A stretch of DNA of 64,000 nt, taken from positions 28,087 to 92,086 of the forward strand of contig DXAK01000027.1 in NCBI GenBank assembly GCA_019117065.1, given 5' to 3'. Below, in pieces: positions 42,220-50,957 of the stretch. The stretch is from Candidatus Mediterraneibacter pullicola (lineage in GTDB: Bacteria; Bacillota; Clostridia; Lachnospirales; Lachnospiraceae). The position numbers and the translations under genes were made by a program. Under the pieces are notes generated by a model that made no database searches, had not been told where the DNA came from, and saw nothing but the letters and a program-made list of their open reading frames with translations. Numbering within the stretch: the stretch's first letter is position 1; each line of letters opens with the position of its first letter.

Positions 42220-44058
42220 ATGTGTGGAATTGTTGGATTTGTAGGAGAGCAGCCGGCGGCGCCGATTCTGCTTTCCGGATTGGAGAAGCTGGAGTACAGA
42301 GGGTACGATTCAGCGGGAATCGCTGTTCGCAATGAACAGAGTGGTAAGATCGAGATTGTGAAGGCAAAGGGACGCCTTAAGATTCTGGCAGAGAAAACAG
42401 ACGGAGGAAGAGCGGTTCCAGGGACGTGCGGTATCGGACATACACGCTGGGCTACCCATGGAGAACCGTCGGAGAACAATGCCCATCCCCACTGTGCTGA
42501 GGACAAGTCCGTTGTTCTCGTACATAATGGAATCATAGAGAATTATCAGGAATTAAAAGAAAAGCTGCTGAAATCAGGATATACATTTTATTCCCAGACA
42601 GATACAGAGATAGCCGTAAAGCTGGTGGACTACTACTATAAAAAAACGGGAACTCCGCTGGAGGCCCTGACCCGCGCCATGCTGCGAATCAGGGGATCTT
42701 ATGCCTTTGGCGTGCTGTTTCATGACTATCCAGGAAAACTTTTTGCAGCGAGAAAGGACAGCCCGCTTATTATCGGAAAGAATAAGTCAGGTGCGCTTAT
42801 CGCGTCCGATGTTCCGGCGATTCTTGATCAGACGAGACAGGTCTATTATATAGGAAATATGGAGATCGCAGAGTTATCTGAGGACGAGATTCATTTTTAT
42901 AATATTGACAGAGAAGAGATCCACAAGGATATGGTGGAGATCAAGTGGGATGCTGAGTCAGCGGAAAAAGGCGGATATGAGCATTTCATGCTCAAAGAGA
43001 TTCACGAGCAGCCCAAGGCGGTTCAAGATACAGTGGGCGCATATGTGAAGGACGAAGAGATCAATCTTTTAGAAGCTGGGATTACAGACGAGCTCCTTTC
43101 AGGACTGGAAAGGATCTATATTGTAGCGTGCGGTTCCGCTTACCATGTAGGTATGGTGGCAAAATACGTGATGGAAGATCTGGCTGATGTGCCCGTAGAA
43201 GTAGATCTGGCCTCTGAGTTCAGGTACAGAAATCCGAAACTCGAAGAAAATTCATTAGTTATTGTGGTGTCACAGTCCGGAGAGACGGCGGATAGTCTTG
43301 CGGCGCTGCGTCTGGCAAAGGAAAAGGGCGTTCCAGTTCTTGGTATTGTCAATGTGGTAGGATCGAGTATTGCCCGTGAGAGTGATTATATTCTTTACAC
43401 TTATGCAGGACCAGAGATCTCAGTAGCTACCACTAAGGCGTACAGTACACAGCTTATCGCAGTGTATCTTCTTGCGGTGCAGATGGCGTTTGTGAAAGGG
43501 ATCATCAGTGAGGAAAGATATGCGGGGCTGCTCCAAGAACTGGAGCGGTTGCCGGAGAAGATTCAGAAAACTCTGGATGATAAAGAACGTATTCAGTGGT
43601 TTGCCAGCAAGTATGCTAACGCGAAGGATATTTTCTTTATCGGGCGCGGGATTGATTATGCGATTAGTCTTGAGGGAAGTCTTAAGATGAAAGAAATCAG
43701 CTACATCCATTCTGAGGCTTATGCTGCAGGCGAGTTAAAGCACGGAACGATCAGTTTGGTGGAGGAAGGGACGCTTGTAGTCGGAGTTCTGACCCAGCAA
43801 GCTCTTTTTGAGAAAACGCTGAGCAATATGGTGGAGACAAAGAGCCGGGGAGCATATCTTATGGGCCTGACTCTGTATGGGAATTATAGTATCGAGGATA
43901 ATGCGGATTTCTCTGTGTATGTTCCAAAGACAGAGCAGTATTTTACCACCAGCCTTGCGATTGTGCCCTTGCAGCTCATGGGGTATTACGTAAGTGTGGC
44001 AAAAGGTCTGGATGTGGATAAGCCGAGGAATCTGGCGAAGTCTGTGACAGTAGAGTAG
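42220..44058 (+). CDS. glmS: Glutamine-fructose-6-phosphate aminotransferase (isomerizing)
   Basis: Makes glucosamine-6-phosphate for cell-wall synthesis; 612 residues. The N-terminal nucleophile glutaminase begins MCGIVGFVG with catalytic Cys2; two SIS sugar-isomerase domains follow (VACGSAYHVGMVAKYVME near residue 302 and FFIGRGIDYAISLEGSLKM near 471), with the C-terminal KPRNLAKSVTVE. AAAAAGGAGG precedes the ATG. The glmS ribozyme common in Firmicutes is not recognisable upstream. Confidence 0.98.
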   Translation: MCGIVGFVGEQPAAPILLSGLEKLEYRGYDSAGIAVRNEQSGKIEIVKAKGRLKILAEKTDGGRAVPGTCGIGHTRWATHGEPSENNAHPHCAEDKSVVLVHNGIIENYQELKEKLLKSGYTFYSQTDTEIAVKLVDYYYKKTGTPLEALTRAMLRIRGSYAFGVLFHDYPGKLFAARKDSPLIIGKNKSGALIASDVPAILDQTRQVYYIGNMEIAELSEDEIHFYNIDREEIHKDMVEIKWDAESAEKGGYEHFMLKEIHEQPKAVQDTVGAYVKDEEINLLEAGITDELLSGLERIYIVACGSAYHVGMVAKYVMEDLADVPVEVDLASEFRYRNPKLEENSLVIVVSQSGETADSLAALRLAKEKGVPVLGIVNVVGSSIARESDYILYTYAGPEISVATTKAYSTQLIAVYLLAVQMAFVKGIISEERYAGLLQELERLPEKIQKTLDDKERIQWFASKYANAKDIFFIGRGIDYAISLEGSLKMKEISYIHSEAYAAGELKHGTISLVEEGTLVVGVLTQQALFEKTLSNMVETKSRGAYLMGLTLYGNYSIEDNADFSVYVPKTEQYFTTSLAIVPLQLMGYYVSVAKGLDVDKPRNLAKSVTVE

Positions 44059-44104
44059 GTTTTTGTTTACGATAGCGATGCGTATAAGAAAAAGAATCAA
44101 ATAG

Positions 44105-44163
44105 AAATGAGGGCTGAGAAGACTGCTCCGCAAGGAACCTGTCTCCTCTAACCCTCATTTTTA
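44105..44163. terminator. Bidirectional terminator between glmS and LysR gene
   Basis: ATGAGGG (44107-44113) pairs with CCCTCAT (44152-44158); inner GAGAAGAC/GTCTCCTC extends the stem. A T-run follows on the plus strand and ATTTC on the minus strand, so it can serve the convergent glmS and LysR genes. Confidence 0.75.
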
Positions 44164-45048
44164 ATGTTTCTGCATATGAAAACATATTTTTAATTCATCT
44201 AGCAAAAGTTCGGAAATCGGTGAAAACACCTGATATTTTTTCCAAATGACGTACATTTTCGTTTCCAGAGGGGGTTCCAGAGGACGAAAACATAAATCGC
44301 TGTCTGATCCGATATCTACAAGATGATTAAACATGAGCATATATCCAAGCCCTTCTCTCACAAAGACCGAGCCGTTATAGGCAAGATTTACTGTGCCGGA
44401 AAGATTCAGCATATCGACTTTTTCGCCGCACCACCGGGCAATATCAAATTTCATCCCTTGGGCTGAGCAGATCAGGGGAAGCCCCATCAGGTCATTAACA
44501 CGGATACACTTTTTTTGAGCAAGCGCATCGTCTTTTTTCATAACAAGACCCCAGAGATCTACTCCGGGCACTTCCAGATAATTATATTTGGAAAGGTTGG
44601 GCGGTTCGGCAATAACTGCAAAGTCAATCAGTCCTCTGTCCAGCCGTTCTACGACTTGCTCAGTGTTCCCGCTGGTAAGATGGTAACGAAACAAAGGATA
44701 TTTTTTCTTGAATACCTGAATTGTCTGCGCCAGATATTTAATCTGGTAGGACTCAGCACATCCGATATGCACTTCGCCACCGGAGATATCATTCAATGCC
44801 CGAAATTCATCAGCTGTCTTATCCACCATATCGAGAATGTCTTCCGCCCGTTTCCGTAGAAGCATACCTTCATCTGTCAGGCTAAGACTTGTACTGCCGC
44901 GGCGGAATAATTTTTTTCCAAGTTCCTGCTCCAGATCTTTCATTTGTTTTGATAAAGTAGGCTGTGAAACATGGAACGCCTCCGCTGCCCGAGACATATT
45001 TCCGGCTCTTGCAATTTCCAAAAAATAGCGCAAAACACGAATTTCCAT
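44161..45048 (-). CDS. LysR-family transcriptional regulator
   Basis: A 295-residue regulator: N-terminal winged helix LRYFLEIARAGNMSRAA ... VSQPTLSKQMKDLEQELGK, then an effector domain. On the minus strand AAGGAG lies before ATG 45048. It is divergent, across 139 nt, from the small protein/alcohol dehydrogenase/aldo-keto reductase genes, and is the obvious candidate to regulate them. Effector unknown; reactive aldehydes are plausible from the neighbouring genes. Confidence 0.94.
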   Translation of the reverse strand: MEIRVLRYFLEIARAGNMSRAAEAFHVSQPTLSKQMKDLEQELGKKLFRRGSTSLSLTDEGMLLRKRAEDILDMVDKTADEFRALNDISGGEVHIGCAESYQIKYLAQTIQVFKKKYPLFRYHLTSGNTEQVVERLDRGLIDFAVIAEPPNLSKYNYLEVPGVDLWGLVMKKDDALAQKKCIRVNDLMGLPLICSAQGMKFDIARWCGEKVDMLNLSGTVNLAYNGSVFVREGLGYMLMFNHLVDIGSDSDLCFRPLEPPLETKMYVIWKKYQVFSPISELLLDELKICFHMQKH

Positions 45049-45187
45049 AAAAATCTTCTCCTTATATAATTCCTAAGGTAAGTATATATGGCTGAGATAT
45101 TCTTGTAAAGAATAATATGATATAGAATATAAATATTAGACATATCAAGTGCTGGATCCTATACTGAAGGCGTAGGAGGTAGACAAA

Positions 45188-45421
45188 ATGGCAGAAGCAT
45201 CAGATACTTTTGCACTGATTTATCAAAATTTAAGAGACGCCGGCTGTGATATGCAAATGACAGAGGATTGTATGTCTCTTGTAAAAGGCGGAGATTTAAA
45301 AGGAATCCTGCCCATTCTTCAACAGTATCGTAAGGTGCTGCTGATGACGGTTCGTTCAGGGCAAAAGAAAATAGATTGTCTGGATTATCTGATCTACAAA
45401 ATTCAAAAAGAAATTATTTAG
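45188..45421 (+). CDS. Small helical protein of unknown function (77 residues)
   Basis: Not recognised with certainty. It is soluble, predicted mostly helical, with three Cys (DAGCDMQMTEDC and KKIDCLDYL). The C-terminal KKIDCLDYLIYKIQKE resembles, by eye, the last dimerisation helix of MerR-type regulators, but no DNA-binding part is present. The start has a good ribosome site (GTAGGAGG, 5-9 nt upstream) and the stop is 12 nt before the alcohol dehydrogenase gene, so it is probably a real first gene of that operon. Confidence 0.75.
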   Translation: MAEASDTFALIYQNLRDAGCDMQMTEDCMSLVKGGDLKGILPILQQYRKVLLMTVRSGQKKIDCLDYLIYKIQKEII

Positions 45422-45433
45422 GAGGTATAATCT

Positions 45434-46609
45434 ATGAACATGAACTTTGATTTTAACAATCCTACTAAAATCCTGTTTGGAAGCGGAAAGCTGAATGAAT
45501 TGGGCAGTCAGCCCATGCCGGGCAAAAAAGCGCTGCTACTGATGTCTGGAGGTAAGTCGGCAAAAGTGAGTGGAGCTTACGAGCGTACGTTGGAGCAATT
45601 GAGCAAAGCAGGCGTTGAAGTGGCGGAGTTTGCTAAAGTGATGGAAAATCCCGTCAGGGAAATGGTGATGGAAGGCGCAGCTTTTGCAAGAGAAAACGTC
45701 TGTGACTTTATTGTGGCGCTGGGTGGAGGCGCCGTGCTGGATTCTGCTGTTGCTGTGGCGGCGATGGCCACTAATCCCGGAGATTTGTGGGATTACGTGA
45801 ATGGGGGCACGGGAAAGGGACAGCCGCTTGTTCATCCCGGACTGCCAATTGTTACCATCACCCTCACCGCCGGCACGGGCTCGGAAATCAACTGCTGGGT
45901 CGTTATTTCCAATCTGGAAACAAAAGAAAAAATCGGTTTTGGCTATCCGGAACTGGTTCCTGTCCTTGCTGTTGTAGATCCTGAACTGATGAAAACAGTT
46001 CCCGCAAAGTACACCGCTTATCAGGGATTTGATGCGTTGTTCCACAATACCGAAGTAATGATGTCAAATGGTATTAACATTTTAAGTGAAACCATTGCCT
46101 TATCTGCTATTGAGAATATCGCCAAATATCTGCCACGTGCTGTGAAGGATGGCAATGATCTGGAAGCGAGAGAACATGTTGCCTATGGTAGTACCATGGC
46201 TGGTATCAGCATGCAGCTTACCAGCACGACAGCACAGCATTCTATGGAACACGCCATGAGCGCTTATCACCACAATCTGCCCCACGGTGCGGGATTGATC
46301 ATGATATCCAGAGCATTTGCGGAGTTTTTCATTGAGCGTCATGCTTGTGACGAACAGTTTGTCAAGATGGCGAGAGTGATGGGAATCCCGGACGCCGACA
46401 AACCAGAGGATTTCATTACTGCGCTGATACAGCTTCAAAAGGACTGCGGCGTGGCAGATCTGAAGATGAGCGATTATGGCATTACAGTCGATGAATGTAT
46501 GACCCTTGCCGTGAATGCACGGGAGACGATGGGCGGTCTGTTTTTGGCGAATCCCTGCCCCATGTCCGATGAGGAGTGCGCGGGTATTTTTCAAAAGTCA
46601 TGGCGATAA
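45434..46609 (+). CDS. Iron-containing alcohol dehydrogenase
   Basis: Group III (iron-type) dehydrogenase of 391 residues, butanol dehydrogenase-like. N-terminal FNNPTKILFGSGKLNELG, NAD(P) binding region IVALGGGAVLDSAVAVAAMA (near residue 96), and metal ligands in YQGFDALFHNTE (Asp), HSMEHAMSAYHHNLPHGAG (His residues, near 275). Converts aldehydes and alcohols with NAD(P)H. Part of a likely aldehyde/alcohol redox operon with two aldo/keto reductases. Confidence 0.95.
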   Translation: MNMNFDFNNPTKILFGSGKLNELGSQPMPGKKALLLMSGGKSAKVSGAYERTLEQLSKAGVEVAEFAKVMENPVREMVMEGAAFARENVCDFIVALGGGAVLDSAVAVAAMATNPGDLWDYVNGGTGKGQPLVHPGLPIVTITLTAGTGSEINCWVVISNLETKEKIGFGYPELVPVLAVVDPELMKTVPAKYTAYQGFDALFHNTEVMMSNGINILSETIALSAIENIAKYLPRAVKDGNDLEAREHVAYGSTMAGISMQLTSTTAQHSMEHAMSAYHHNLPHGAGLIMISRAFAEFFIERHACDEQFVKMARVMGIPDADKPEDFITALIQLQKDCGVADLKMSDYGITVDECMTLAVNARETMGGLFLANPCPMSDEECAGIFQKSWR

Positions 46610-46744
46610 TTTGACGCGTCATATGGCTGAAAAAAATAATTTATGACAGAACTGGAATATTTCTATGTGGATGGATCTGTTGGAGGCATGGCTTATGAAT
46701 GAAACTATCAATACCTTGTGTGTTAGCAAAGGAGGGAGCAACCT

Positions 46745-47740
46745 GTGAAACGAAAATGGACCTTAATCCTGATTGTGGCACTGTTCTTGATCTCTTGCAT
46801 GGCGGGATGCAGTACAAACAGTACAGATTCTTCCGAACTAGAAAGCGTATCCCTATCCTCTGAAATTGAGCCGGCAGAAGACCCATCTTCCGAAAGCCAA
46901 AATTTTGTCGAAGAAGTTTCGGCCCCTGTTTTTGATTTTGAAAGCAGGACAGTAATGCTTAACAGTGGCTATGAAATGCCCATCGTGGGACTCGGCACGT
47001 ACGCCCTCTCCGATGAAGAGTGCTATAATTCTGTCACAGCTTTGCTGGAGGCCGGAGGGCGGCTTATTGATACAGCTTCCTATTACGGAAATGAGGAAAG
47101 TATTGGGCGGGCTATCAGGGACAGTGACGTACCTCGTGAGGAAATCTTCGTTACCACAAAAATCTATCCTACAGAATTTGACGATCCAGAGGAGGCCATC
47201 GAAGGATGTCTGGAGCGTCTGGACATCGGATATATAGACCTGATGCTCCTGCATCACCCCGGCACCGGGGATGTGGAGGCGTACCACGCTATGGAACAGG
47301 CAGTAGATGACGGGAAAATCCGTTCCATTGGTCTGTCCAATTGGTATATCCAGGAGTTAGAGGAATTTTTGCCCCAAGTCAATATCGCCCCCGCTGTGGT
47401 ACAAAATGAGATCCACCCCTACTATCAGGAACAGGAGGTCGTGCCCTATATTCAAGAGCTTGGCATAGTGGTAAACGGCTATTCTCCCTTTGGCGGCAGA
47501 GGACACACCAGTGAGATGTTCGCGGATGAGGTGATTGCCGCCATTGCGGAAGACCATGGGGTTACCTCTGCGCAGGTGATCCTTCGGTGGAATTTGCAGC
47601 GGGGCGTTGTAGTGAATCCGGGTTCCAGTAACCCGGAACATATCCGGGAAAATCTAGATGTTTTTGATTTTGAGCTGACCGGTGAGGAAATGGATCAGAT
47701 CGCAGAACTAGAAAGAGGTGAAAAGCATGAGTGGTATTGA
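46745..47740 (+). CDS. Aldo/keto reductase with lipoprotein signal peptide
   Basis: 331 residues. The N terminus KRKWTLILIVALFLISCMAGC is a lipoprotein signal with Cys at residue 22, then an acidic Ser-rich linker of about 50 residues. The remainder is an AKR barrel with the tetrad Asp and Tyr in LIDTASYYGNEES, Lys in VTTKIYP and His in LMLLHHPG, all intact, plus the NADP-site region GVVVNPGSSNPEHIREN. Membrane-anchored, external AKRs are unusual because the cofactor is cytoplasmic. GGAGG precedes the ATG. It overlaps the next AKR gene by 14 nt. Confidence 0.9.
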   Translation: MKRKWTLILIVALFLISCMAGCSTNSTDSSELESVSLSSEIEPAEDPSSESQNFVEEVSAPVFDFESRTVMLNSGYEMPIVGLGTYALSDEECYNSVTALLEAGGRLIDTASYYGNEESIGRAIRDSDVPREEIFVTTKIYPTEFDDPEEAIEGCLERLDIGYIDLMLLHHPGTGDVEAYHAMEQAVDDGKIRSIGLSNWYIQELEEFLPQVNIAPAVVQNEIHPYYQEQEVVPYIQELGIVVNGYSPFGGRGHTSEMFADEVIAAIAEDHGVTSAQVILRWNLQRGVVVNPGSSNPEHIRENLDVFDFELTGEEMDQIAELERGEKHEWY

Positions 47741-48563
47741 TCTAAAAAATGGAAAAAACGGCGTTGCCCCTGTGATTCGGCTAAACAGCGGGTATGATCT
47801 CCCTGTGGTGGGTCTTGGAACCTATGCCCTGCACGGAAACGCATGCACTGATGCGGTGTATACTGCGATACAAAGCGGCTACTGCCTCATTGACACTGCT
47901 TCCTTTTACGGTAACGAGCGGGAAGTAGGTGAAGGCATCCGCAAATCCGGCGTACCGCGAGAGAAAATTTTTGTGCAGACCAAGCTGTATCCAAATCAGT
48001 ACAGCCATGCCGCAAAAGCCATTGACGAGGCGCTGGAGAAGCTGGATATCGGCTACATTGATATGATGTTATTGCACCATCCAGCCTCGAACGATGTGTC
48101 TGCTTACAGGGCAATCGAAAAAGCCATACAAGATGGAACGGTGAGGACTGCTGGTATTTCCTGCTACTATATTCGTGAGACAGACGCATTTCTGCCGAAA
48201 GTATCCGTGAAACCAGCGCTGATCCAGAATGAAATTCATCCATATTATCAAGACGGTCCGGTGGTAGAGCATATTCAGAATAAGGGGATTGCTGTTCAGA
48301 GCTGGTATCCGTTGGGCGGGCGGGGATATACAGGAGAGATGCTAAATAATACCGTCCTATGCCAGATTGCAGAGCATCACGGGAAATCTCCGGCGCAGAT
48401 CATTCTGCGATGGAATCTGCAAAATGGTGTCGCAGTCATCCCCGGCTCCAGTAATCCCGTTCATATCCGGGAGAACATTTCCATTTTTGATTTTAAGCTG
48501 TCAGCGGATGAGATGGGAATGATCGCCGGATTAGATAAACATGAAAAGCATGATTGGTACTAA
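47727..48563 (+). CDS. Aldo/keto reductase (cytoplasmic)
   Basis: A 278-residue AKR without signal peptide, closely similar to the preceding lipoprotein AKR throughout (SGYDLPVVGLGTYAL, DTASFYGNER, QTKLYP, MMLLHHPAS, VIPGSSNPVHIRENISIFDF). Tetrad residues are present. ATG 47727 follows AAAGAGGTGAAAAGC; a GTG at 47718 is in frame upstream. The pair looks like a tandem duplication in which one copy is secreted. NADPH-dependent carbonyl reduction; substrate unknown. Confidence 0.93.
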   Translation: MSGIDLKNGKNGVAPVIRLNSGYDLPVVGLGTYALHGNACTDAVYTAIQSGYCLIDTASFYGNEREVGEGIRKSGVPREKIFVQTKLYPNQYSHAAKAIDEALEKLDIGYIDMMLLHHPASNDVSAYRAIEKAIQDGTVRTAGISCYYIRETDAFLPKVSVKPALIQNEIHPYYQDGPVVEHIQNKGIAVQSWYPLGGRGYTGEMLNNTVLCQIAEHHGKSPAQIILRWNLQNGVAVIPGSSNPVHIRENISIFDFKLSADEMGMIAGLDKHEKHDWY

Positions 48564-48613
48564 AATAGCCGGTGGAGAAAATGTTTGAATTATAATTTTT
48601 CCGCAAAAATAAG

Positions 48614-48847
48614 GATGCTGCAAAATACATCTTTTTTATACAAATAAATAGCTGAGAGTATTTGAAACTTTAATCTCGATAACGTACGATATCCGCAAAA
48701 CTATGATTGCATCGCGGCTTCGGGGCCGCTGCGCTCTACTTGCCGCTCAAGCAACATAGTTTTACGGATATCTTGTTTTCTGAAAACAGAAGTTTCAAAA
48801 TATATTCAGCTACTCACCTGTATAATAAAGATGTATTTTTCAGCATC
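48614..48847. repeat. 234-nt imperfect palindrome
   Basis: The two arms, about 110 nt each, match end to end: GATGCTG...AAAATACATCTTT (from 48614) with AAAGATGTATTTTTCAGCATC (ending 48847); TTTGAAACTT with AAGTTTCAAA; and GATATCCGCAAAACTATG with CATAGTTTTACGGATATC. The centre holds a small GC hairpin GCGGCTTCGGGGCCGC (about 48713). The 443-nt gap between the AKR and pstS genes contains no credible reading frame. It could be a MITE-like element or a very long hairpin RNA. Confidence 0.85.
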
Positions 48848-48854
48848 TGCACTT

Positions 48855-48894
48855 TTTACTTAGATTTAACATAAGGCTGATTTTATATTTTACA
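48855..48894 (+). promoter_or_regulatory. Candidate Pho box upstream of pstS
   Basis: Hexamers resembling TTWACA recur every 11 nt: TTTACT (48855), TTAACA (48866), CTGATT (48877, poor) and TTTTAC/TTTACA (48888/48889). This is the spacing of PhoP boxes in Bacillus, and a PhoPR-type pair is encoded downstream. No convincing -10 element was found. Confidence 0.4.
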
Positions 48895-49006
48895 TTCCTT
48901 TTTTAAGATAAATACCGTTGACGGACGAAAGGGTTCCGAAAGCACGGTGGGGAAGGCCGCCGGACATCATGATTTTGATTCGAAAAAGAAAAGGAGATCA
49001 TCAATA

Positions 49007-49921
49007 ATGAAAATGAAAAAGTTTATCGCAGCATTGGCAGTAGTTAGTATGATGGCAGCCGCAGTTACAGGATGTGGAAGCAGCGACAGTGGATCGGACA
49101 GCAGTTCCGGATCAGATACAGGTTCTTCTTCTGCGTGGGATGCTTCCAACGAGATCACAGTCGTATCCCGTGAAGATGGATCTGGTACAAGAGGCGCTTT
49201 CACAGAGCTGTTCGGAGTTGTAGAGGAAGTTGACGGAGAGGACGTTGACATGACGACGCTCGACGCTCAGATCACAAACAACACATCTGTTATGATGACA
49301 ACTGTAGCAGAGAATGAATATGCTATCGGTTACATATCACTCGGATCTCTTGATGAGACAAAGGTAAAAGCTCTTAAGATCGACGGCGCTGAGGCGACAG
49401 CAGAAAATATCGAGAATGGCACCTATAAAGTATCCAGACCGTTTAATGTGGCAGTAAAACCGGATCTTGACAATGCAGTGGCAACAGATTTCATGAACTT
49501 CATCATGAGTACAGAGGGACAGGAAGTTGTAGCAGAAGAAGGATACATTCCCGTATCAGACGTTGCAGCATTTGAGGGAACACAGCCGGAAGGAAGCGCG
49601 GTAATCGGCGGATCTTCCTCTGTATCCCCGGTAATGGAGAAACTGATCGAGGCTTATACAGCATTAAATCCAAATGCGAAGCTTGAGCTTCAGACATCTG
49701 ATTCTACAACAGGTATGACAAATGCGATTGAGGGAAGCTATGATATCGGTATGGCATCCAGAGAACTGAAAGAGGATGAGGCAGCTCAGCTTGAGGGTAC
49801 GGTAATCGCTACGGACGGTATCGCAGTGATCGTAAACCTGAACAACACAACAGACGATATGACAGTAGATCAGGTGAAATCCATCTATGTAGGCGACACT
49901 ACAACATGGGATGCGATCTAA
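49007..49921 (+). CDS. pstS: Phosphate ABC transporter substrate-binding lipoprotein
   Basis: Extracytoplasmic phosphate-binding lipoprotein, 304 residues. Signal peptide KKFIAALAVVSMMAAAVTGC with lipidated Cys at residue 23, Ser/Asp-rich linker, then the binding fold with the phosphate-contact segment SREDGSGTRGAFTELFG (near residue 52) and GGSSSVSPVMEKLI. ATG 49007 follows AAAGGAG by 10 nt; the frame is open to 48947. First gene of the pst operon. Confidence 0.95.
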   Translation: MKMKKFIAALAVVSMMAAAVTGCGSSDSGSDSSSGSDTGSSSAWDASNEITVVSREDGSGTRGAFTELFGVVEEVDGEDVDMTTLDAQITNNTSVMMTTVAENEYAIGYISLGSLDETKVKALKIDGAEATAENIENGTYKVSRPFNVAVKPDLDNAVATDFMNFIMSTEGQEVVAEEGYIPVSDVAAFEGTQPEGSAVIGGSSSVSPVMEKLIEAYTALNPNAKLELQTSDSTTGMTNAIEGSYDIGMASRELKEDEAAQLEGTVIATDGIAVIVNLNNTTDDMTVDQVKSIYVGDTTTWDAI

Positions 49922-49930
49922 TTGAAAATA

Positions 49931-50051
49931 GGACAGAAAAATTGAAATTAGATCAGAAAAGTTAGAGTTAAAATAGAAAAGCTAGAGTTAGATAACTTTC
50001 CGCTTTGAGTTTATGAGCCGGGCAGATATGCAACATGTCTTCCCGGCTCAT
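49931..50051. repeat. Three 20-bp tandem repeats and a hairpin between pstS and pstC
   Basis: Imperfect 20-bp units at 49931-49950, 49951-49970 and 49971-49990 share the core AGAAAARNTNGARTTA. Then ATGAGCCGGG (50013-50022) pairs with CCCGGCTCAT (50042-50051), with inner AGATATG/CATGTCT. No T-run follows; pstC's AGGAGG is immediately after. The hairpin may protect the pstS message or reduce downstream expression. Confidence 0.7.
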
Positions 50052-50063
50052 TAGGAGGGAAAA

Positions 50064-50957
50064 ATGAAATCAAAAGCATGGACTGAAAAAATCATGCAGG
50101 TAGTGTTCTTTATCGCCGCCTGCGCTTCTATCTTGGCGGTGGCTCTCATTTGTATCTTTTTGTTTGCAAATGGTATCCCTGCGATAAGAGAAATCGGCTT
50201 TGTGAAATTCATCACAGGTGACATCTGGCGTCCGGGCAATAACCTGTTCGGGATATCCACGATGATTGTTGGAAGTCTTTACGTGACAGCGGGAGCGATC
50301 ATTATTGGTGTGCCGATTGGGATTCTCACATCTGTCTTCATGGCAATGTACTGTCCCAAACGGATCTACAGGCCTTTAAAAGCTGCGACAGAACTTCTGG
50401 CAGGGATTCCGTCTGTTGTATATGGCTTTTTCGGACTAGTGGTCGTAGTGCCGCTCATCCGGGATCTGGGTCAAAATCTGCGGGCGGCAGGATTGGTAGA
50501 AAAGGCAGGAGATGGAAACAATATTCTGACAACTTCTCTTATCCTTGGAATGATGATTCTTCCTACTATCATCGGTACGACAGAGAGCGCCATGCGGGCA
50601 GTGCCGGATCATTATTATGAGGGGGCGCTGGCGCTTGGAGCAACAAAAGAGAGAAGTATTTTCCGCATTATCATTCCGGCAGCAAAATCTGGTGTGATTG
50701 CGGGGATCGTTCTTGGTATTGGGCGTGCTATTGGAGAGACAATGGCAGTCATTATGATTGCCGGGAATCAGCCAAGATTTGCTTCCAGTATCCTTGAGGG
50801 AGTCCGTACTCTGACAGGGAATATCGTAATTGAGATGGGGTATGCCACCGGACTTCACCGGGAGGCGTTGATTGCGACAGGCGTCGTCCTGTTCGTGTTC
50901 ATCCTGATCATCAATTTCAGCGTTGCGCTGCTGAAAAGGAGGACTGATCATGAGTAA
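50064..50957 (+). CDS. pstC: Phosphate ABC transporter permease PstC
   Basis: Membrane permease of 297 residues with six hydrophobic segments and the MetI-type permease loop (YYEGALALGATKERSIFRII, near residue 192). Characteristic: FVKFITGDIWRPGNNLFGI and ELLAGIPSVVYGFFGLVVVV. Overlaps pstA by 8 nt. With PstA it forms the phosphate channel. Confidence 0.96.
   Translation: MKSKAWTEKIMQVVFFIAACASILAVALICIFLFANGIPAIREIGFVKFITGDIWRPGNNLFGISTMIVGSLYVTAGAIIIGVPIGILTSVFMAMYCPKRIYRPLKAATELLAGIPSVVYGFFGLVVVVPLIRDLGQNLRAAGLVEKAGDGNNILTTSLILGMMILPTIIGTTESAMRAVPDHYYEGALALGATKERSIFRIIIPAAKSGVIAGIVLGIGRAIGETMAVIMIAGNQPRFASSILEGVRTLTGNIVIEMGYATGLHREALIATGVVLFVFILIINFSVALLKRRTDHE

Noticed and set aside
48967..49251. 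Minus-strand reading frame over the pstS signal region
   Set aside because: Ser/Pro-rich artefact antisense to the pstS lipoprotein linker.
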